The notes beneath the pieces are model-generated. The model had not been told where the DNA came from, did not search any database, and saw only the letters and a program-made list of their open reading frames with translations. A stretch of 64,000 bases of DNA from Pontibacter sp. FD36 (GTDB taxonomy: Bacteria > Bacteroidota > Bacteroidia > Cytophagales > Hymenobacteraceae): the NCBI RefSeq assembly GCF_015686655.1, contig NZ_JADPMP010000014.1, forward strand, positions 62,001-126,000, written 5' to 3'. How positions within the stretch are numbered: position 1 is the stretch's first letter; each line of letters begins with the position of its first letter. Made by a program: the position numbers and the translations under genes. Below are positions 51,155-60,714 of this stretch, one piece after another.

Positions 51155-54100
51155 TTAAAATCTTGCTCTTACGTTAAAGCCTACATTACGCATAGTAGGA
51201 TAGGCACCACTCTGATATCCAAGTGACTGAGTACCAGCACTCAGACCTTCTTCCGGATCAGAGTATGGCGTGTTCTTGTGGAAGATGTACAGGTTACGAC
51301 CATAGATTGACAGGTCTATACCCTGGAACACCTTGAATCTGGACACAAGCGACTCTGGCAGAGCGAAGCCCAAAGTAGCCTCTCTCAGTTTCACATAGCT
51401 GGCATCGTACACGTGCATTTCTGGCGGGTTGTTGTAACCCATGGCATAGAATACTTCTACACGTGTGTCGTTAGGCGTACCGTCTTCTTTCACACCTGGC
51501 AGAATCATACCACCGCTGTTTTCAGCGTAGCTACCATCGGCGTTACGAACAATTGGGTTACGAACCGGGTTGCCCAGGTCGTTAGTGAACGAAGTGTTAT
51601 CCGGAATACCAGTGTACTGACCATAAGCCTGGTCAAGTGAGAATACGCTGCCACCTTGCTTCACATCAATCAGGAAGCCCAGAGACACACCCTTGTAGCG
51701 GAATGTGTTAGTCACACCACCTACCCAGTCAGGGTTGATGTCACCGATGTTGGTGTTGGCGTTTCTGTTAGACAGATACAAACCGTTGGCACCTACTACA
51801 CGCTGTCCTTGGTCATTGTACACAAAACCAGCACCTCTGATGATACCGAATGGCTCACCTTCAGCTGCGTTAAGCGATACACCACCCTGGAAGGTTGCAA
51901 TCTGGTAGTTCTGGATTGGACCAAGGTCCTCTACCATACTTCTGTTTCTGGTCCAGTTTGCGTTGATAGTCCAGGAGAAGTCATCTGTTTTGATCGGAGA
52001 GCCGAAAGCAGAAACCTCGAAGCCTTTGTTTACCACCTCACCGGCGTTAATCCACTGGGCGTTATAACCAGTAGCTCTTGAGAGCGGCACGTTAAGGATC
52101 TGGTCTACAGAGCTTGCGTTGTAATACGTAACGTCAAAACCAGCACGGGCATCCATGAAGGTGAATTCTGCACCAACTTCCCAGCTTTTCGTACGCTCTG
52201 GCTTCAGGTCAGGGTTGTTTCTGGTACTGTTAACAGATGCCAGCGAAGTAGAGCCAAATGGTGCTATCAAGTTATACACATCAAACACACTCAGTGGCTC
52301 TGCCATGTTACCTACCTCAGCATAGTTGGCTCTGATCTTACCGTAAGTAAACCAGAAGTTAGGCTCCATAAGTTCAGAGAACACAAAGCTACCAGAGATT
52401 GATGGATAGAAATAGTCTCTGTTGGCAGGAGGAAGTGAAGAAGACTGGTCAACACGTGAAGCTACGTCAATGAAGGCCAGGTCTCTGTAACCCAATGTGG
52501 CACTAGCAAAGTAACCGTTCACACGCAGACGGGTGTCTTGCTCAACCGGAGGGCCAAGAGGGTTGCGTGAGTTGGAAAGCGAGTACAGACGTGGCACCAC
52601 CAGACCACCGTTTGTGGTAGAGCGGATAAATGATCTCTTCGTATCGCGGATGTTTGTACCGATCGTGGCTTTAAAGTTTAAGTCTTCAGTGAAGTCTCTG
52701 TCAACGTTCGCCATCAGGTCGTAGTTAGCTTCGCTGAAACGACCATTGTGTCTGGTATAGCTTGATACACCTACAGAACCTACTGCATAGCGCTCTTCAC
52801 GGATTTCGTCATAAGTATCCAATGAAGCACGGCCCATGATGCTCAACCAGTCTGTCAGTTTGTAATCCAAACGAACATAACCCAAAGCACGGCGTCTGTT
52901 GTCTGAGTTAAAGTTTTCGTAACGAGTCCAGTATGGGTTGTCGAAGAACATTGGACGAGGATCGTTCCAGGCTCTTGGGTTCCAGGTTACGTTTTCACGT
53001 GTGTCCAGGTAAGCACGCTCCTGCTCTTTCAGGTCTACGTCAGTTCCCCACCACTGTCTGAAGCCCTGGTTCGGGTTCAGGCCACTGTAACCAGTACCAT
53101 AACGGCCAATACCATCAGTCTCAGTAAAGTTAATAGAGGTAGTGGCTGTTAGCCTGTCAACAAGGTCGTATGATGTTGAGAAACTGATGAAGTTTTTCGT
53201 CACGTTTGAGTTCGGCAGCATACCATCATTGCTGTTGCGGCCATAATTTACTTTAAAGAAACCTTTGTCGCTGGTGCCATCAATTGCGATGCTGTGCGAT
53301 GTGCCATAAGTAGTTTCAAAGAAAGTAGTCGGGTCGTTTGCGCCAGCCACCCAAGGTGTAGGACGACCAAAGTTTGGAGATGTGCGGTCAAAAGAATCCC
53401 AGTTCCAAACAAGCAGGTTCGGATCGAAGCGAGGACCGGCAGAACCGTCTTCGTTCAATACAACCACTCTCTCAGGAGTTCCGTCACCATCAACGTCATT
53501 GGCGTAGAAACCAGGGTACTCATCGCTATAAACGGCTCCCGGATAACCTCTGCCATACTCCTTCTGGAAGCGGGTATAAGTGCTTTTATCCAGGAAGCCC
53601 CAGTTGGCACCCGAGTTGATCGTCACACCTATACCTTGTCTTTTAGAACCTCTTTTGGTAGTAATCATTACAACACCGTTGGCAGCACGCGAACCGTAAA
53701 GTGCAGTTGCAGCGGCGCCTCTCAGGATCGTCATCGACTCGATGTCGTCCGGGTTGATGTCAGCTGCGGCGTTACCGTAGTCATAACCACCTGTACCTCT
53801 CTGCTGACCAGCAGTGTTGTTGGTAGAGTTGTCCAGCGGAACACCGTCTACTACGAAGAGTGCCTGGTTAGCACCGCCGATAGACTTGTTACCGCGGATG
53901 ATCACGTTAGTAGAACCACCCAGGTTGTTGTTCTGAGTTACCTGCACACCAGCCACACGACCAGAAAGCGCATTGGTAAAGTTCTGCTGACGAGTTTGGG
54001 CAACTTCTTCTCCTCCTACAGATTGCGCTGCATAAGGAAGTTCGTTTCGGGTACGCTCGATACCGAGGGCTGTTACCACAACCTCACCCAGCTGACGGGT

Positions 54101-54397
54101 ATCGGCTCCCAGGGATACATTCACAGTAGTTGCGTTGCCGATTGGCCGCTCAATAGTCTGATAGCCTACAAAGCGGAACACAAGTGTGTTGCTGCCTTCT
54201 GGCACATTCACAGTATAGGTACCATCTGCCCCTGTGGCAGTACCCACCGTAGTGCCCTTCACCAGGACTGTAACTCCTGGCAGCGGCTGATTGGTAGTAG
54301 CATCTGTCACCGTACCGGTGATCGCCCTGACTTGAGCCATGGCCTCGTGGATCAAGGCCGACACAAGCAGCAGGCATAGCATTAAAATTTTTTTCAT
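51155..54397 (-). CDS. SusC/RagA-family TonB-linked outer membrane protein
   Basis: A 1080-residue receptor. The signal peptide (MLCLLLVSALIHEAMAQ) is followed by the CarboxypepD-regulatory-like domain (ITGTVTDATTNQPLPGVTVL, residues about 27-105), then the TonB-box/plug region (GEVVVTALGIERTRNELPYA, about 110-240) with the conserved ATALYGSRAANGVVMITTKR motif, and a 22-strand barrel ending NVGFNVRARF. It forms the SusCD transporter with the lipoprotein encoded next. The gene shows very few AGGTATA-type motifs. The leader before the ATG resembles that of a small frame at 54815-54907. Confidence 0.94.
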   Translation of the reverse strand: MKKILMLCLLLVSALIHEAMAQVRAITGTVTDATTNQPLPGVTVLVKGTTVGTATGADGTYTVNVPEGSNTLVFRFVGYQTIERPIGNATTVNVSLGADTRQLGEVVVTALGIERTRNELPYAAQSVGGEEVAQTRQQNFTNALSGRVAGVQVTQNNNLGGSTNVIIRGNKSIGGANQALFVVDGVPLDNSTNNTAGQQRGTGGYDYGNAAADINPDDIESMTILRGAAATALYGSRAANGVVMITTKRGSKRQGIGVTINSGANWGFLDKSTYTRFQKEYGRGYPGAVYSDEYPGFYANDVDGDGTPERVVVLNEDGSAGPRFDPNLLVWNWDSFDRTSPNFGRPTPWVAGANDPTTFFETTYGTSHSIAIDGTSDKGFFKVNYGRNSNDGMLPNSNVTKNFISFSTSYDLVDRLTATTSINFTETDGIGRYGTGYSGLNPNQGFRQWWGTDVDLKEQERAYLDTRENVTWNPRAWNDPRPMFFDNPYWTRYENFNSDNRRRALGYVRLDYKLTDWLSIMGRASLDTYDEIREERYAVGSVGVSSYTRHNGRFSEANYDLMANVDRDFTEDLNFKATIGTNIRDTKRSFIRSTTNGGLVVPRLYSLSNSRNPLGPPVEQDTRLRVNGYFASATLGYRDLAFIDVASRVDQSSSLPPANRDYFYPSISGSFVFSELMEPNFWFTYGKIRANYAEVGNMAEPLSVFDVYNLIAPFGSTSLASVNSTRNNPDLKPERTKSWEVGAEFTFMDARAGFDVTYYNASSVDQILNVPLSRATGYNAQWINAGEVVNKGFEVSAFGSPIKTDDFSWTINANWTRNRSMVEDLGPIQNYQIATFQGGVSLNAAEGEPFGIIRGAGFVYNDQGQRVVGANGLYLSNRNANTNIGDINPDWVGGVTNTFRYKGVSLGFLIDVKQGGSVFSLDQAYGQYTGIPDNTSFTNDLGNPVRNPIVRNADGSYAENSGGMILPGVKEDGTPNDTRVEVFYAMGYNNPPEMHVYDASYVKLREATLGFALPESLVSRFKVFQGIDLSIYGRNLYIFHKNTPYSDPEEGLSAGTQSLGYQSGAYPTMRNVGFNVRARF

Positions 54398-55243
54398 TGC
54401 GCTGTTTGTTTAGGTAAGAATTAATTCAAAATAGTTAAGGTGTTATTTTTACTATGCTGGCTAGCAGCCACAGTCTGTATGTTCTATATTGAAAATTGAG
54501 CACAGGCTTGCTCTGTCTTTTGATCACCTCCTTCTTCTATCAATTCCTTCGCTCCTGACATTTGATACTGAAGATGCTACCATTAACAAGGATTTCTGCG
54601 ACTCAGGTTACCTATAGTGCTGACACCAGCACATTTAAGGAAACAGTTACATAATCCAAATCAGATAATCATCCTCTACAGATCACTGTATCAGACACCG
54701 GAAAAACTGGAGCAGGTTAAATTATTTATCAAAATAAGGACACAGCCATCGTTAGGGCAGACAGTAAAGTCTGAACATAACAGGCTAATAGCCTTAACAG
54801 CAGGCTATGCTACTTCAAAAATTGTTTAGGAGGCCGCTAGTTTGGTTGAAATAGGTAAGCGGCAGTGGGGTAAAAATGACTCTGAGAGTAGTAGAGGTCT
54901 TTTCATTGTTTTATTTGTTTAAGGTGAGAGATATTCAATTATAAAGAATGTTTTCGGCTTTCACAAATATTTAATGCGTTTTTTGATCTCAAACACTCAT
55001 CCTGATCATTCTTACAGGGCATTTTAGGTACTTCTTGCATCAGCAGATTTCGAGCAAAACGGTAAAAGCTCCTCTTTATACGATAAAGTGTCAGAAAAGA
55101 TAAATTTATTCAATATTATAGTAGAAAAATTAAATTTATAAAACATAAGCTGTACATAATCAAGATCTTAGGTTATCGCGAAACAGTACTTAACTACTTC
55201 TACAACTTCCAGCATATAGTGCCTGCTCTTAATTTGAGGGCAC
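54398..55243. other. 845-base gap upstream of susC; no firm gene, possible decayed SusC start
   Basis: This gap between susC and feoB is AT-rich and has stops in all frames. It should hold the susC promoter, but I found no perfect TAnnTTTG box for it. A minus-strand segment at about 54905-54941 resembles the susC leader and start (see the feature at 54815-54907). The rest, about 54950-55240, shows nothing I can name. Confidence 0.5.
54815..54907 (-). pseudogene. 30-codon frame with a SusC-like leader; possible remnant
   Basis: An ATG at 54907 starts a 30-residue frame (MKKTSTTLRVIFTPLPLTYF then NQTSGLLNNF) about 420 bases upstream of susC. Its leader (CACCTTAAACAAATAAAACA before ATGAAAAAG) aligns with the susC leader (TACCTAAACAAACAGCGCA before ATGAAAAAA). 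It resembles the beginning of a signal peptide and stops early. Either it is a decayed copy of a SusC-type gene start or a small leader peptide. No downstream coding trace is visible. Confidence 0.3.
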
Positions 55244-55273
55244 AAAAAAGCCCGCTCCTTTAGGGAGCGGGCT
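55244..55273 (-). terminator. Terminator after feoB
   Basis: AGCCCGCTCC pairs with GGAGCGGGCT around a 5-base loop with six T on the minus strand. The stem is the same as in the hairpin at 27045-27080. It lies about 24 bases past the feoB stop. Confidence 0.9.
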
Positions 55274-55296
55274 GATCAAATGCTTTTATAGGACGC

Positions 55297-57450
55297 TTAG
55301 CTCATCAGTTGAAAAACAGCGAAGGCGGATACATATGCCAGACCTGTCATATACACCAGCTGCGCCAGTGGCCACACCCAGCTTTTAGTCTCGCGACGAA
55401 CAATGGCCAGGGTGCTGATGCACTGCATGGCAAAGGCGTAGAAGATCAGGAGTGAGAAGGCACGGGCCGGCGTGAAGAACGGATTGCCGTCGGCATCTTT
55501 CTCTGACATCAGCTTGTCTTTGATCGTGCTCACGTTCTCTTCCTCCCCTATGCTATAGATGGTAGAGATCGTACCTACAAACACCTCACGTGCGGCAAAA
55601 GAAGTGAGCAGCGCTATACCTATCTTCCAGTCGTAACCCAGTGGACGGATAGCCGGCTCAATCGCCTGTCCGAACTTGCCGGCATAGCTCGACTCTAGTT
55701 GGTAAGACGACACCAGATTATCAGTTTGTTCTTCGCTCAAGCCTCTGGCTTCAGCCTCTACCGTGGCACGCTCCTCGGCACGCTCAAAGCTATCGCCGGG
55801 ACCGTAAGAGGCCAGCACCCATAGGATAATGGAAACCGCCACGATGATCTTACCTGCCTCCAGCACAAACGTCTTGGACTTCTCGAAAATGGTAAGTCCC
55901 ACGTTTTTCCAGCGCGGCATTTTATACACTGGGAACTCCATGATGAAGTAGCTGCGCTCGCGGGCCTTCAGCAACACCTTTAATAAAAGCGCTGAGAAGA
56001 TGGCAGACAGGAAGCCCAACAGGTATAGCCCCATGAGCACAATGCCCTGCAGGTTCAGGAAGCCAAAGTAGTATACCTCCGGTACCACCAAGGCAATCAG
56101 CACCGTGTATACCGGTATGCGGGCCGAGCAGCTCATGAGCGGCGTCACGAAGATCGTGATCATGCGGTCTTTCCAGTTTTCGATGGTACGCGCCGACATG
56201 ACAGCAGGTACTGCACAGGCCACGCCTGATATAAGCGGCACTACACTTTTACCATTCAGGCCGAACTTGCGCATGATCTTATCCATCATGAAAGTCACGC
56301 GGGCCATATAGCCGGTTTCTTCCAGAATGGCAATGAAAGCGAACAATATCGCGATCTGTGGTATAAAGATCAGCACACCACCTAAACCGGCGATTACGCC
56401 CTCTGTGAGCAGGTTGATTAGCGGTCCGCTGAAGTTCTCCTGGATAAGTGTATTGAGTCCGGCTATACCTTCATCGATCAGGTCCATCGGGTAACTGGCC
56501 CAGGCAAACACCGCCTGAAACACCAGGAACAGCAGCGCCAGGAAGATCAGGTAGCCGAACACGCGGTGCGTCAGCACCTGGTCGATCTTGTTGCTGAACT
56601 TCTCCTCTTCTTTGGCTTTCTCTATGCGCACCACATCGAGCAGCACTTCATTTATGCGCACATAGCGGGCTATCGTTTCGTTAGCCTGTGCTGTATTTGA
56701 CTTAAAGTCAGCCGACTCTAGTAGTTGCGCTATCCAAACTCTATCTTGCTCGGACAGGAAGCGCAGGTTTTTATATTGATGAGCGTAGTGCAGCGCCAGG
56801 TAATCGTTGCGCAGATCGAAACGCGCTTTGATCTGGCTAACCGCCTCTTTCAGCTCTTCCGGAATTTCAAAGAAAGTAGCTTTGGCAGGGGTCAGCTGCT
56901 GCGACATTACAATCTTGAGTGCGGCTATACCTATGCCTTTGCGGGCATTGAGAGGAATAACCGGCACACCCAGTTCGCGCTGCAGCGCATCAACATCGAT
57001 CTTCACACCCTCTGTTTCTGCCACGTCCATCATATTGAGGGCCAGTACGGCAGGTATGCGCAGGTCTACCAGCTGGGTAAACAGCAGTAGGTTGCGCTTC
57101 AGGTTAGAGGCGTCAGCCGTTACAATAACAAGATCCGGGTAGTGCTTGGAGGCCGGATCGTAGAGCAGGTCGATGATCACACGCTCATCCAGCGACTTAG
57201 GATACAGGCTGTAGGTGCCGGGCAAGTCAATGATCTGCGCCTTCAGGTTGGGGGTGATGTGGCTGATGCCCGTCTTCTTGTCGACAGTAACGCCCGGGAA
57301 ATTGCCCACCTTCTGGTTAAGGCCTGTGAGTTGGTTGAATAGTGAAGTTTTACCCGAATTCGGGTTGCCAATCAAAGCAATTTTAGCCACCGGCTGATGG
57401 AGCGTTGCTTTTTTGGCTTCTGGCGCTTCCGCCTCTATGGTAACAGCCAT
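55297..57450 (-). CDS. feoB: Ferrous iron transport protein B
   Basis: A 717-residue membrane protein. The N-terminal G domain has the P-loop GNPNSGKTS (residues 28-36), the DLPGTYSLYP switch (G3) and NMMD (G4). A linker domain follows, then a membrane domain of about ten helices with the Gate motif CAVPAVMSARTI and CSARIPVYTVLIAL. FeoB takes Fe(II) across the inner membrane. feoA lies just upstream (12 bases). The length is close to the typical 700-770. A stem-loop ends the operon. Confidence 0.95.
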   Translation of the reverse strand: MAVTIEAEAPEAKKATLHQPVAKIALIGNPNSGKTSLFNQLTGLNQKVGNFPGVTVDKKTGISHITPNLKAQIIDLPGTYSLYPKSLDERVIIDLLYDPASKHYPDLVIVTADASNLKRNLLLFTQLVDLRIPAVLALNMMDVAETEGVKIDVDALQRELGVPVIPLNARKGIGIAALKIVMSQQLTPAKATFFEIPEELKEAVSQIKARFDLRNDYLALHYAHQYKNLRFLSEQDRVWIAQLLESADFKSNTAQANETIARYVRINEVLLDVVRIEKAKEEEKFSNKIDQVLTHRVFGYLIFLALLFLVFQAVFAWASYPMDLIDEGIAGLNTLIQENFSGPLINLLTEGVIAGLGGVLIFIPQIAILFAFIAILEETGYMARVTFMMDKIMRKFGLNGKSVVPLISGVACAVPAVMSARTIENWKDRMITIFVTPLMSCSARIPVYTVLIALVVPEVYYFGFLNLQGIVLMGLYLLGFLSAIFSALLLKVLLKARERSYFIMEFPVYKMPRWKNVGLTIFEKSKTFVLEAGKIIVAVSIILWVLASYGPGDSFERAEERATVEAEARGLSEEQTDNLVSSYQLESSYAGKFGQAIEPAIRPLGYDWKIGIALLTSFAAREVFVGTISTIYSIGEEENVSTIKDKLMSEKDADGNPFFTPARAFSLLIFYAFAMQCISTLAIVRRETKSWVWPLAQLVYMTGLAYVSAFAVFQLMS

Positions 57451-57462
57451 GTGGTAATAAAT

Positions 57463-57711
57463 CTACTTCAGCAGAATGGTTTCAGCTTCGTCTAAACGCA
57501 AAGAAAGTGTATAATCATTCACAATGATCGTGACAGGATCACCAAAGGGGGCCTTGCTGTTCAGTTTTACAGCGGTACCAGGTATGCAACCCATCTCCAG
57601 CAGCTTGAGTGCCATCTCAGGGTCATTCAAACAGCATATCTCTCCGCTCTCCCCGATCTTCAGATCGCGCACACTCTTCTGGGCCTGTGTTTCTTCTGTC
57701 CTATTACGCAC
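57463..57711 (-). CDS. feoA: Ferrous iron transport protein A
   Basis: A small SH3-like FeoA protein, 82 residues from a GTG at 57711. It includes VRDLKIGESGEICCLNDPEM, LLEMGCIPGTAVKLNSKAP and the C-terminal ALRLDEAE-like end (LSLRLDEAETILL). FeoA binds FeoB on the cytosolic side and supports Fe(II) uptake. A longer frame from 57780 adds 23 residues unlike FeoA, so I favour the GTG, which has an A-rich AAAGAAGAGAAATC sequence before it. Certainty about the start is moderate. Position: 12 bases before feoB. Confidence 0.85.
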   Translation of the reverse strand: MRNRTEETQAQKSVRDLKIGESGEICCLNDPEMALKLLEMGCIPGTAVKLNSKAPFGDPVTIIVNDYTLSLRLDEAETILLK

Positions 57712-57956
57712 GATTTCTCTTCTTTTATTTAGACTCGTTATAAACAACTGCAAGATACAAGCTGTTCCCCGGTATTGCAAAAGAATAAGACTGATGATTT
57801 GGATATGAGGTGATTTGAAGATCTGGAGATAGACCGATTTGCTAATTGTTTAATGCGCTAGTGTAGTAAACAGAGAATTACAACTTGTACACCCTGGCAA
57901 ACCAGCTTCCACTTCCTCACATCCCTCATCATCTGAAAATCCCCAAATTCCTAAAC

Positions 57957-60407
57957 CTACTCCGAAAAGAAAATGCGCTTGACGCGGGTGCTGACGTTTG
58001 TGAGGAGTTCGTAAGGGATGGTGCCGATGCGCTGCGCCAGCTCGACCAGCGTGAGTTGCGGGCCAAACACTGTCACTTCATCGTCTACTTTGGCAGGTAT
58101 ACCGGTCACTTCGACCATGCACATGTCCATGCACACATTGCCGATAATGGGGGCTCTTCTGCCATGGAGCAGCACTTCGCCCGCGCCGTTGCTGAAGCGA
58201 CGGTCGTAGCCATCGGCGTAACCGATGGCGATGGTGGCAATGGTCTTGTCGGTGTCGGCTATACCTTTGCGGCTGTAACCCACGGTTTCACCTGCACGGA
58301 TCTGCTTGATCTGGGAGATAGTCGTTTTGAGTGTGCTGACAGGCTGCAATGCCTCCTGTTCGGAACCGGTGGACTCGACCCCATACACACCTATACCTAA
58401 GCGTACCATATCCAGCTGATGCTCCGGAAAACGCACGATGCCTGCTGAGTTGAGAATGTGCTTGAGCACGGTATAGCCGAGGCGCTCTTCTACTTCAGCA
58501 GCCAAAGTCCTGAAGTTTTGTAGCTGCATCCGCGAAAAATCATCGTGGAGGGCTTCGTCAGCCCCGGCCAGATGGCTGAAGGTGCTGACCACCCGCACTT
58601 GGGGGTGCTGGGCAAGCAATGTGAATAGCTCCCCAAAGTCATCCCCTGTAAAACCTAGGCGGTGCATGCCCGTGTCGAGCTTCAGGTGAATCTTATAGTT
58701 AACATCCGGCCGGGCTGTGGATAAAAAATCACGCAGCAGCTCCAGGGAGTAGATCTCGGGCTCAAGGCTATACTGGTGCAGTTTAGCCAGGCTGTCCGGC
58801 GACGGGTTCATGACCATGATGGGCAGCGTAATGCCATGCTCCCGCAGGCTCACCCCTTCGTCCACGTAGGCCACCGCCAGGTAATCTACCCGGTGGAACT
58901 GCAGCAGGTTGGCCACCTCAAAGCTGCCGCTACCGTAGGCGAAGGCCTTTACCATGACCATCAGTTTGGTACCAGACGCCAGCTTGGAGCGATAGTAATT
59001 CAGGTTGTGCACCAGCGCATCCAGGTTGACCTCCAGCACCGTGCCATGCACTTTCTGCTGAAAGGCCTGCACGATCTTCTCGAAACCAAATACCCGGGCA
59101 CCTTTGACCAGTATTAACTCATTGCGGAACTGCTCGGAACTGAACTGCTGCAAAAATTCGGCAGTGCTAGTATAAAAGGCTGTATCGCCTCCAAACTTTG
59201 ATCCATGCGCTTGTATAGTCGGGCCGACCCCGATCAGGCGCTCTACCTGGTGAGCTTTGGTCAGAACTGCTACTTCGCCGTAAAGTTTCTCCTCGGCCAT
59301 ACCTGACTCCAGCAGATCAGAGAGAATCAGGGTGCGCCTACCACGCCTTGGCTGACTGGCCAGCAGATCAAGCGCGATGGATAGCCCGGCGAGGTCGTTA
59401 TTGTAAGTATCGTCGATCAGGTAGCAGCCGTTGATGGCTTCTTTCATTTCGAGGCGCATGGCTACGGGCTGCAGCCGGTCCATGCGGTCCTGTATGTCGG
59501 TGAGCGACATGCCCCGGTGCAGCAACACCACCAAGCAGTGCAGGGCATTCTCCACGGAGGCATCGTCTGTGAAAGGTATAGCCAGGCTGTGCTGCTCGCG
59601 CTGCCAGGTATAGCTCACGATCGTTTTATGGCCCGAAATCGTACTGCTGCTGATCTGAACATCCGCCTGCTGCTTGCGGGACCAGGTGAAAGCAGGTATA
59701 GCATTCGCCAGCACCGCTTCATGCACCAGCTCGTGATCGCGACAGTAGAAGAGCAACTTCACTTGCTTGAATAGCTGCAGCTTCTCTCCCACCTTCTGTT
59801 GTCGATCAGCAAAGCCTTCGTCGTGGGCGCTGCCGATATTAGTAAACAGGCCAATTGTAGGCTGGATGATATTTTGCAGCTTCTGCATCTCGCCTGGTTT
59901 CGATATACCCGCCTCAAAAATACCGAAGGTATGGTTGGTGTCGAGTTGCCAAACCGAGAGCGGCACACCGATCTGGGAGTTGTAACTGCGCGGACTCTTC
60001 ACCACCAACTCCTCCGGACTCAGCAGTTGAGCCAGCCACTCTTTTATGATAGTCTTACCGTTGCTGCCAGTGATGCCCAGCACAGGTATACGAAACTGCG
60101 CCCGGTGCCAGGCCGCCACCGCCTGCAAAGCCTCCAGACTGCTTTGCACCTGCAGGATGCTGGCTTCCGGGTATAGCTGCATCAGTCCTGCCATTTCCTC
60201 CACAACAAACTGCCGCACGCCCAGCTTGTACAGCTGACTCAGGTATACATGCCCGTCGTTGTACCGCCCCTTGATGGCAAAAAACAGCGTACCTGCCGGC
60301 TGCGAGAGCTTGCGGCTGTCGGTAAGCAGGTGCACCACGGGGCTGTCCTGAAGCAACTGTACTACAGTGCCTCCAGTAATGGCTTGAAGCTGGTAAAAGG
60401 TAAGCAT
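57957..60407 (-). CDS. Bifunctional MurF-type ligase / alanine racemase
   Basis: An 816-residue fusion from the ATG at 60407. The first about 440 residues are UDP-MurNAc-tripeptide:D-Ala-D-Ala ligase (MurF), with the ATP-binding GITGSNGKT (residues about 112-119) and KSPRSYNSQIGVPLSV. The rest is alanine racemase, with the PLP lysine in MVMVKAFAYGSG, GYADGYDRRFSNG and GNVCMDMCMVEV. The racemase makes D-Ala and the ligase uses D-Ala-D-Ala, so two steps of peptidoglycan synthesis are joined. This fusion is a known Bacteroidota arrangement. The promoter box at 60429-60436 lies upstream of this start and excludes the longer frame. Confidence 0.93.
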   Translation of the reverse strand: MLTFYQLQAITGGTVVQLLQDSPVVHLLTDSRKLSQPAGTLFFAIKGRYNDGHVYLSQLYKLGVRQFVVEEMAGLMQLYPEASILQVQSSLEALQAVAAWHRAQFRIPVLGITGSNGKTIIKEWLAQLLSPEELVVKSPRSYNSQIGVPLSVWQLDTNHTFGIFEAGISKPGEMQKLQNIIQPTIGLFTNIGSAHDEGFADRQQKVGEKLQLFKQVKLLFYCRDHELVHEAVLANAIPAFTWSRKQQADVQISSSTISGHKTIVSYTWQREQHSLAIPFTDDASVENALHCLVVLLHRGMSLTDIQDRMDRLQPVAMRLEMKEAINGCYLIDDTYNNDLAGLSIALDLLASQPRRGRRTLILSDLLESGMAEEKLYGEVAVLTKAHQVERLIGVGPTIQAHGSKFGGDTAFYTSTAEFLQQFSSEQFRNELILVKGARVFGFEKIVQAFQQKVHGTVLEVNLDALVHNLNYYRSKLASGTKLMVMVKAFAYGSGSFEVANLLQFHRVDYLAVAYVDEGVSLREHGITLPIMVMNPSPDSLAKLHQYSLEPEIYSLELLRDFLSTARPDVNYKIHLKLDTGMHRLGFTGDDFGELFTLLAQHPQVRVVSTFSHLAGADEALHDDFSRMQLQNFRTLAAEVEERLGYTVLKHILNSAGIVRFPEHQLDMVRLGIGVYGVESTGSEQEALQPVSTLKTTISQIKQIRAGETVGYSRKGIADTDKTIATIAIGYADGYDRRFSNGAGEVLLHGRRAPIIGNVCMDMCMVEVTGIPAKVDDEVTVFGPQLTLVELAQRIGTIPYELLTNVSTRVKRIFFSE

Positions 60408-60428
60408 AAACAAATCGGTTTTCAGGCT

Positions 60429-60436
60429 CAAAGATA
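60429..60436 (-). promoter_or_regulatory. -7 box for the murF-alr fusion gene
   Basis: The minus strand reads TATCTTTG (consensus TAnnTTTG), 21 bases upstream of the ATG at 60407. An alternative ATG at 60431 would fall inside this box. Confidence 0.55.
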
Positions 60437-60547
60437 CTATTTCGGATGAAGTGATGTGAGGAGCGGCGAAGAATTAAAGCGCCAGGCAATTAATGTTAAA
60501 ACATGATTGCAAGAAACTATATAGCAGCATTTTCAAAATCAAAACGA

Positions 60548-60555
60548 TACCTTTG
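60548..60555 (+). promoter_or_regulatory. Possible -7 box for the RarD-type gene
   Basis: TACCTTTG matches TAnnTTTG, 159 bases upstream of the start at 60715, giving a long leader. The gap 60432-60714 otherwise shows nothing recognisable. Confidence 0.35.
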
Positions 60556-60714
60556 CGCTCTTTTCATTTCTCAGAAAGGCGGTTCTCCTGTTTGAAGGAA
60601 ATGGACGAAGATCAAATAATGAAAGATTAGGAGCATCCACAGGTAGTCAGAAAATGTAGCTCTATATGCTGCAGACCGCTGGACCGAATGGCTTGACTTC
60701 AACAATATTTTACA

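Noticed and set aside
53294-54379. 361-residue plus-strand reading frame
   Set aside because: It is antisense to the N-terminal and plug part of SusC, where all motifs are intact. The reading frame is a codon-bias artefact.
54617-54829. 70-residue plus-strand reading frame in the gap before susC
   Set aside because: No signal peptide, known motif, promoter box or terminator is evident, and it overlaps the minus-strand SusC-like start. I do not support it as a gene.
57712-57780. Extra 23-residue N-terminal extension of FeoA
   Set aside because: It does not resemble FeoA proteins, and a GTG at 57711 gives the usual family length, so the extension was excluded.
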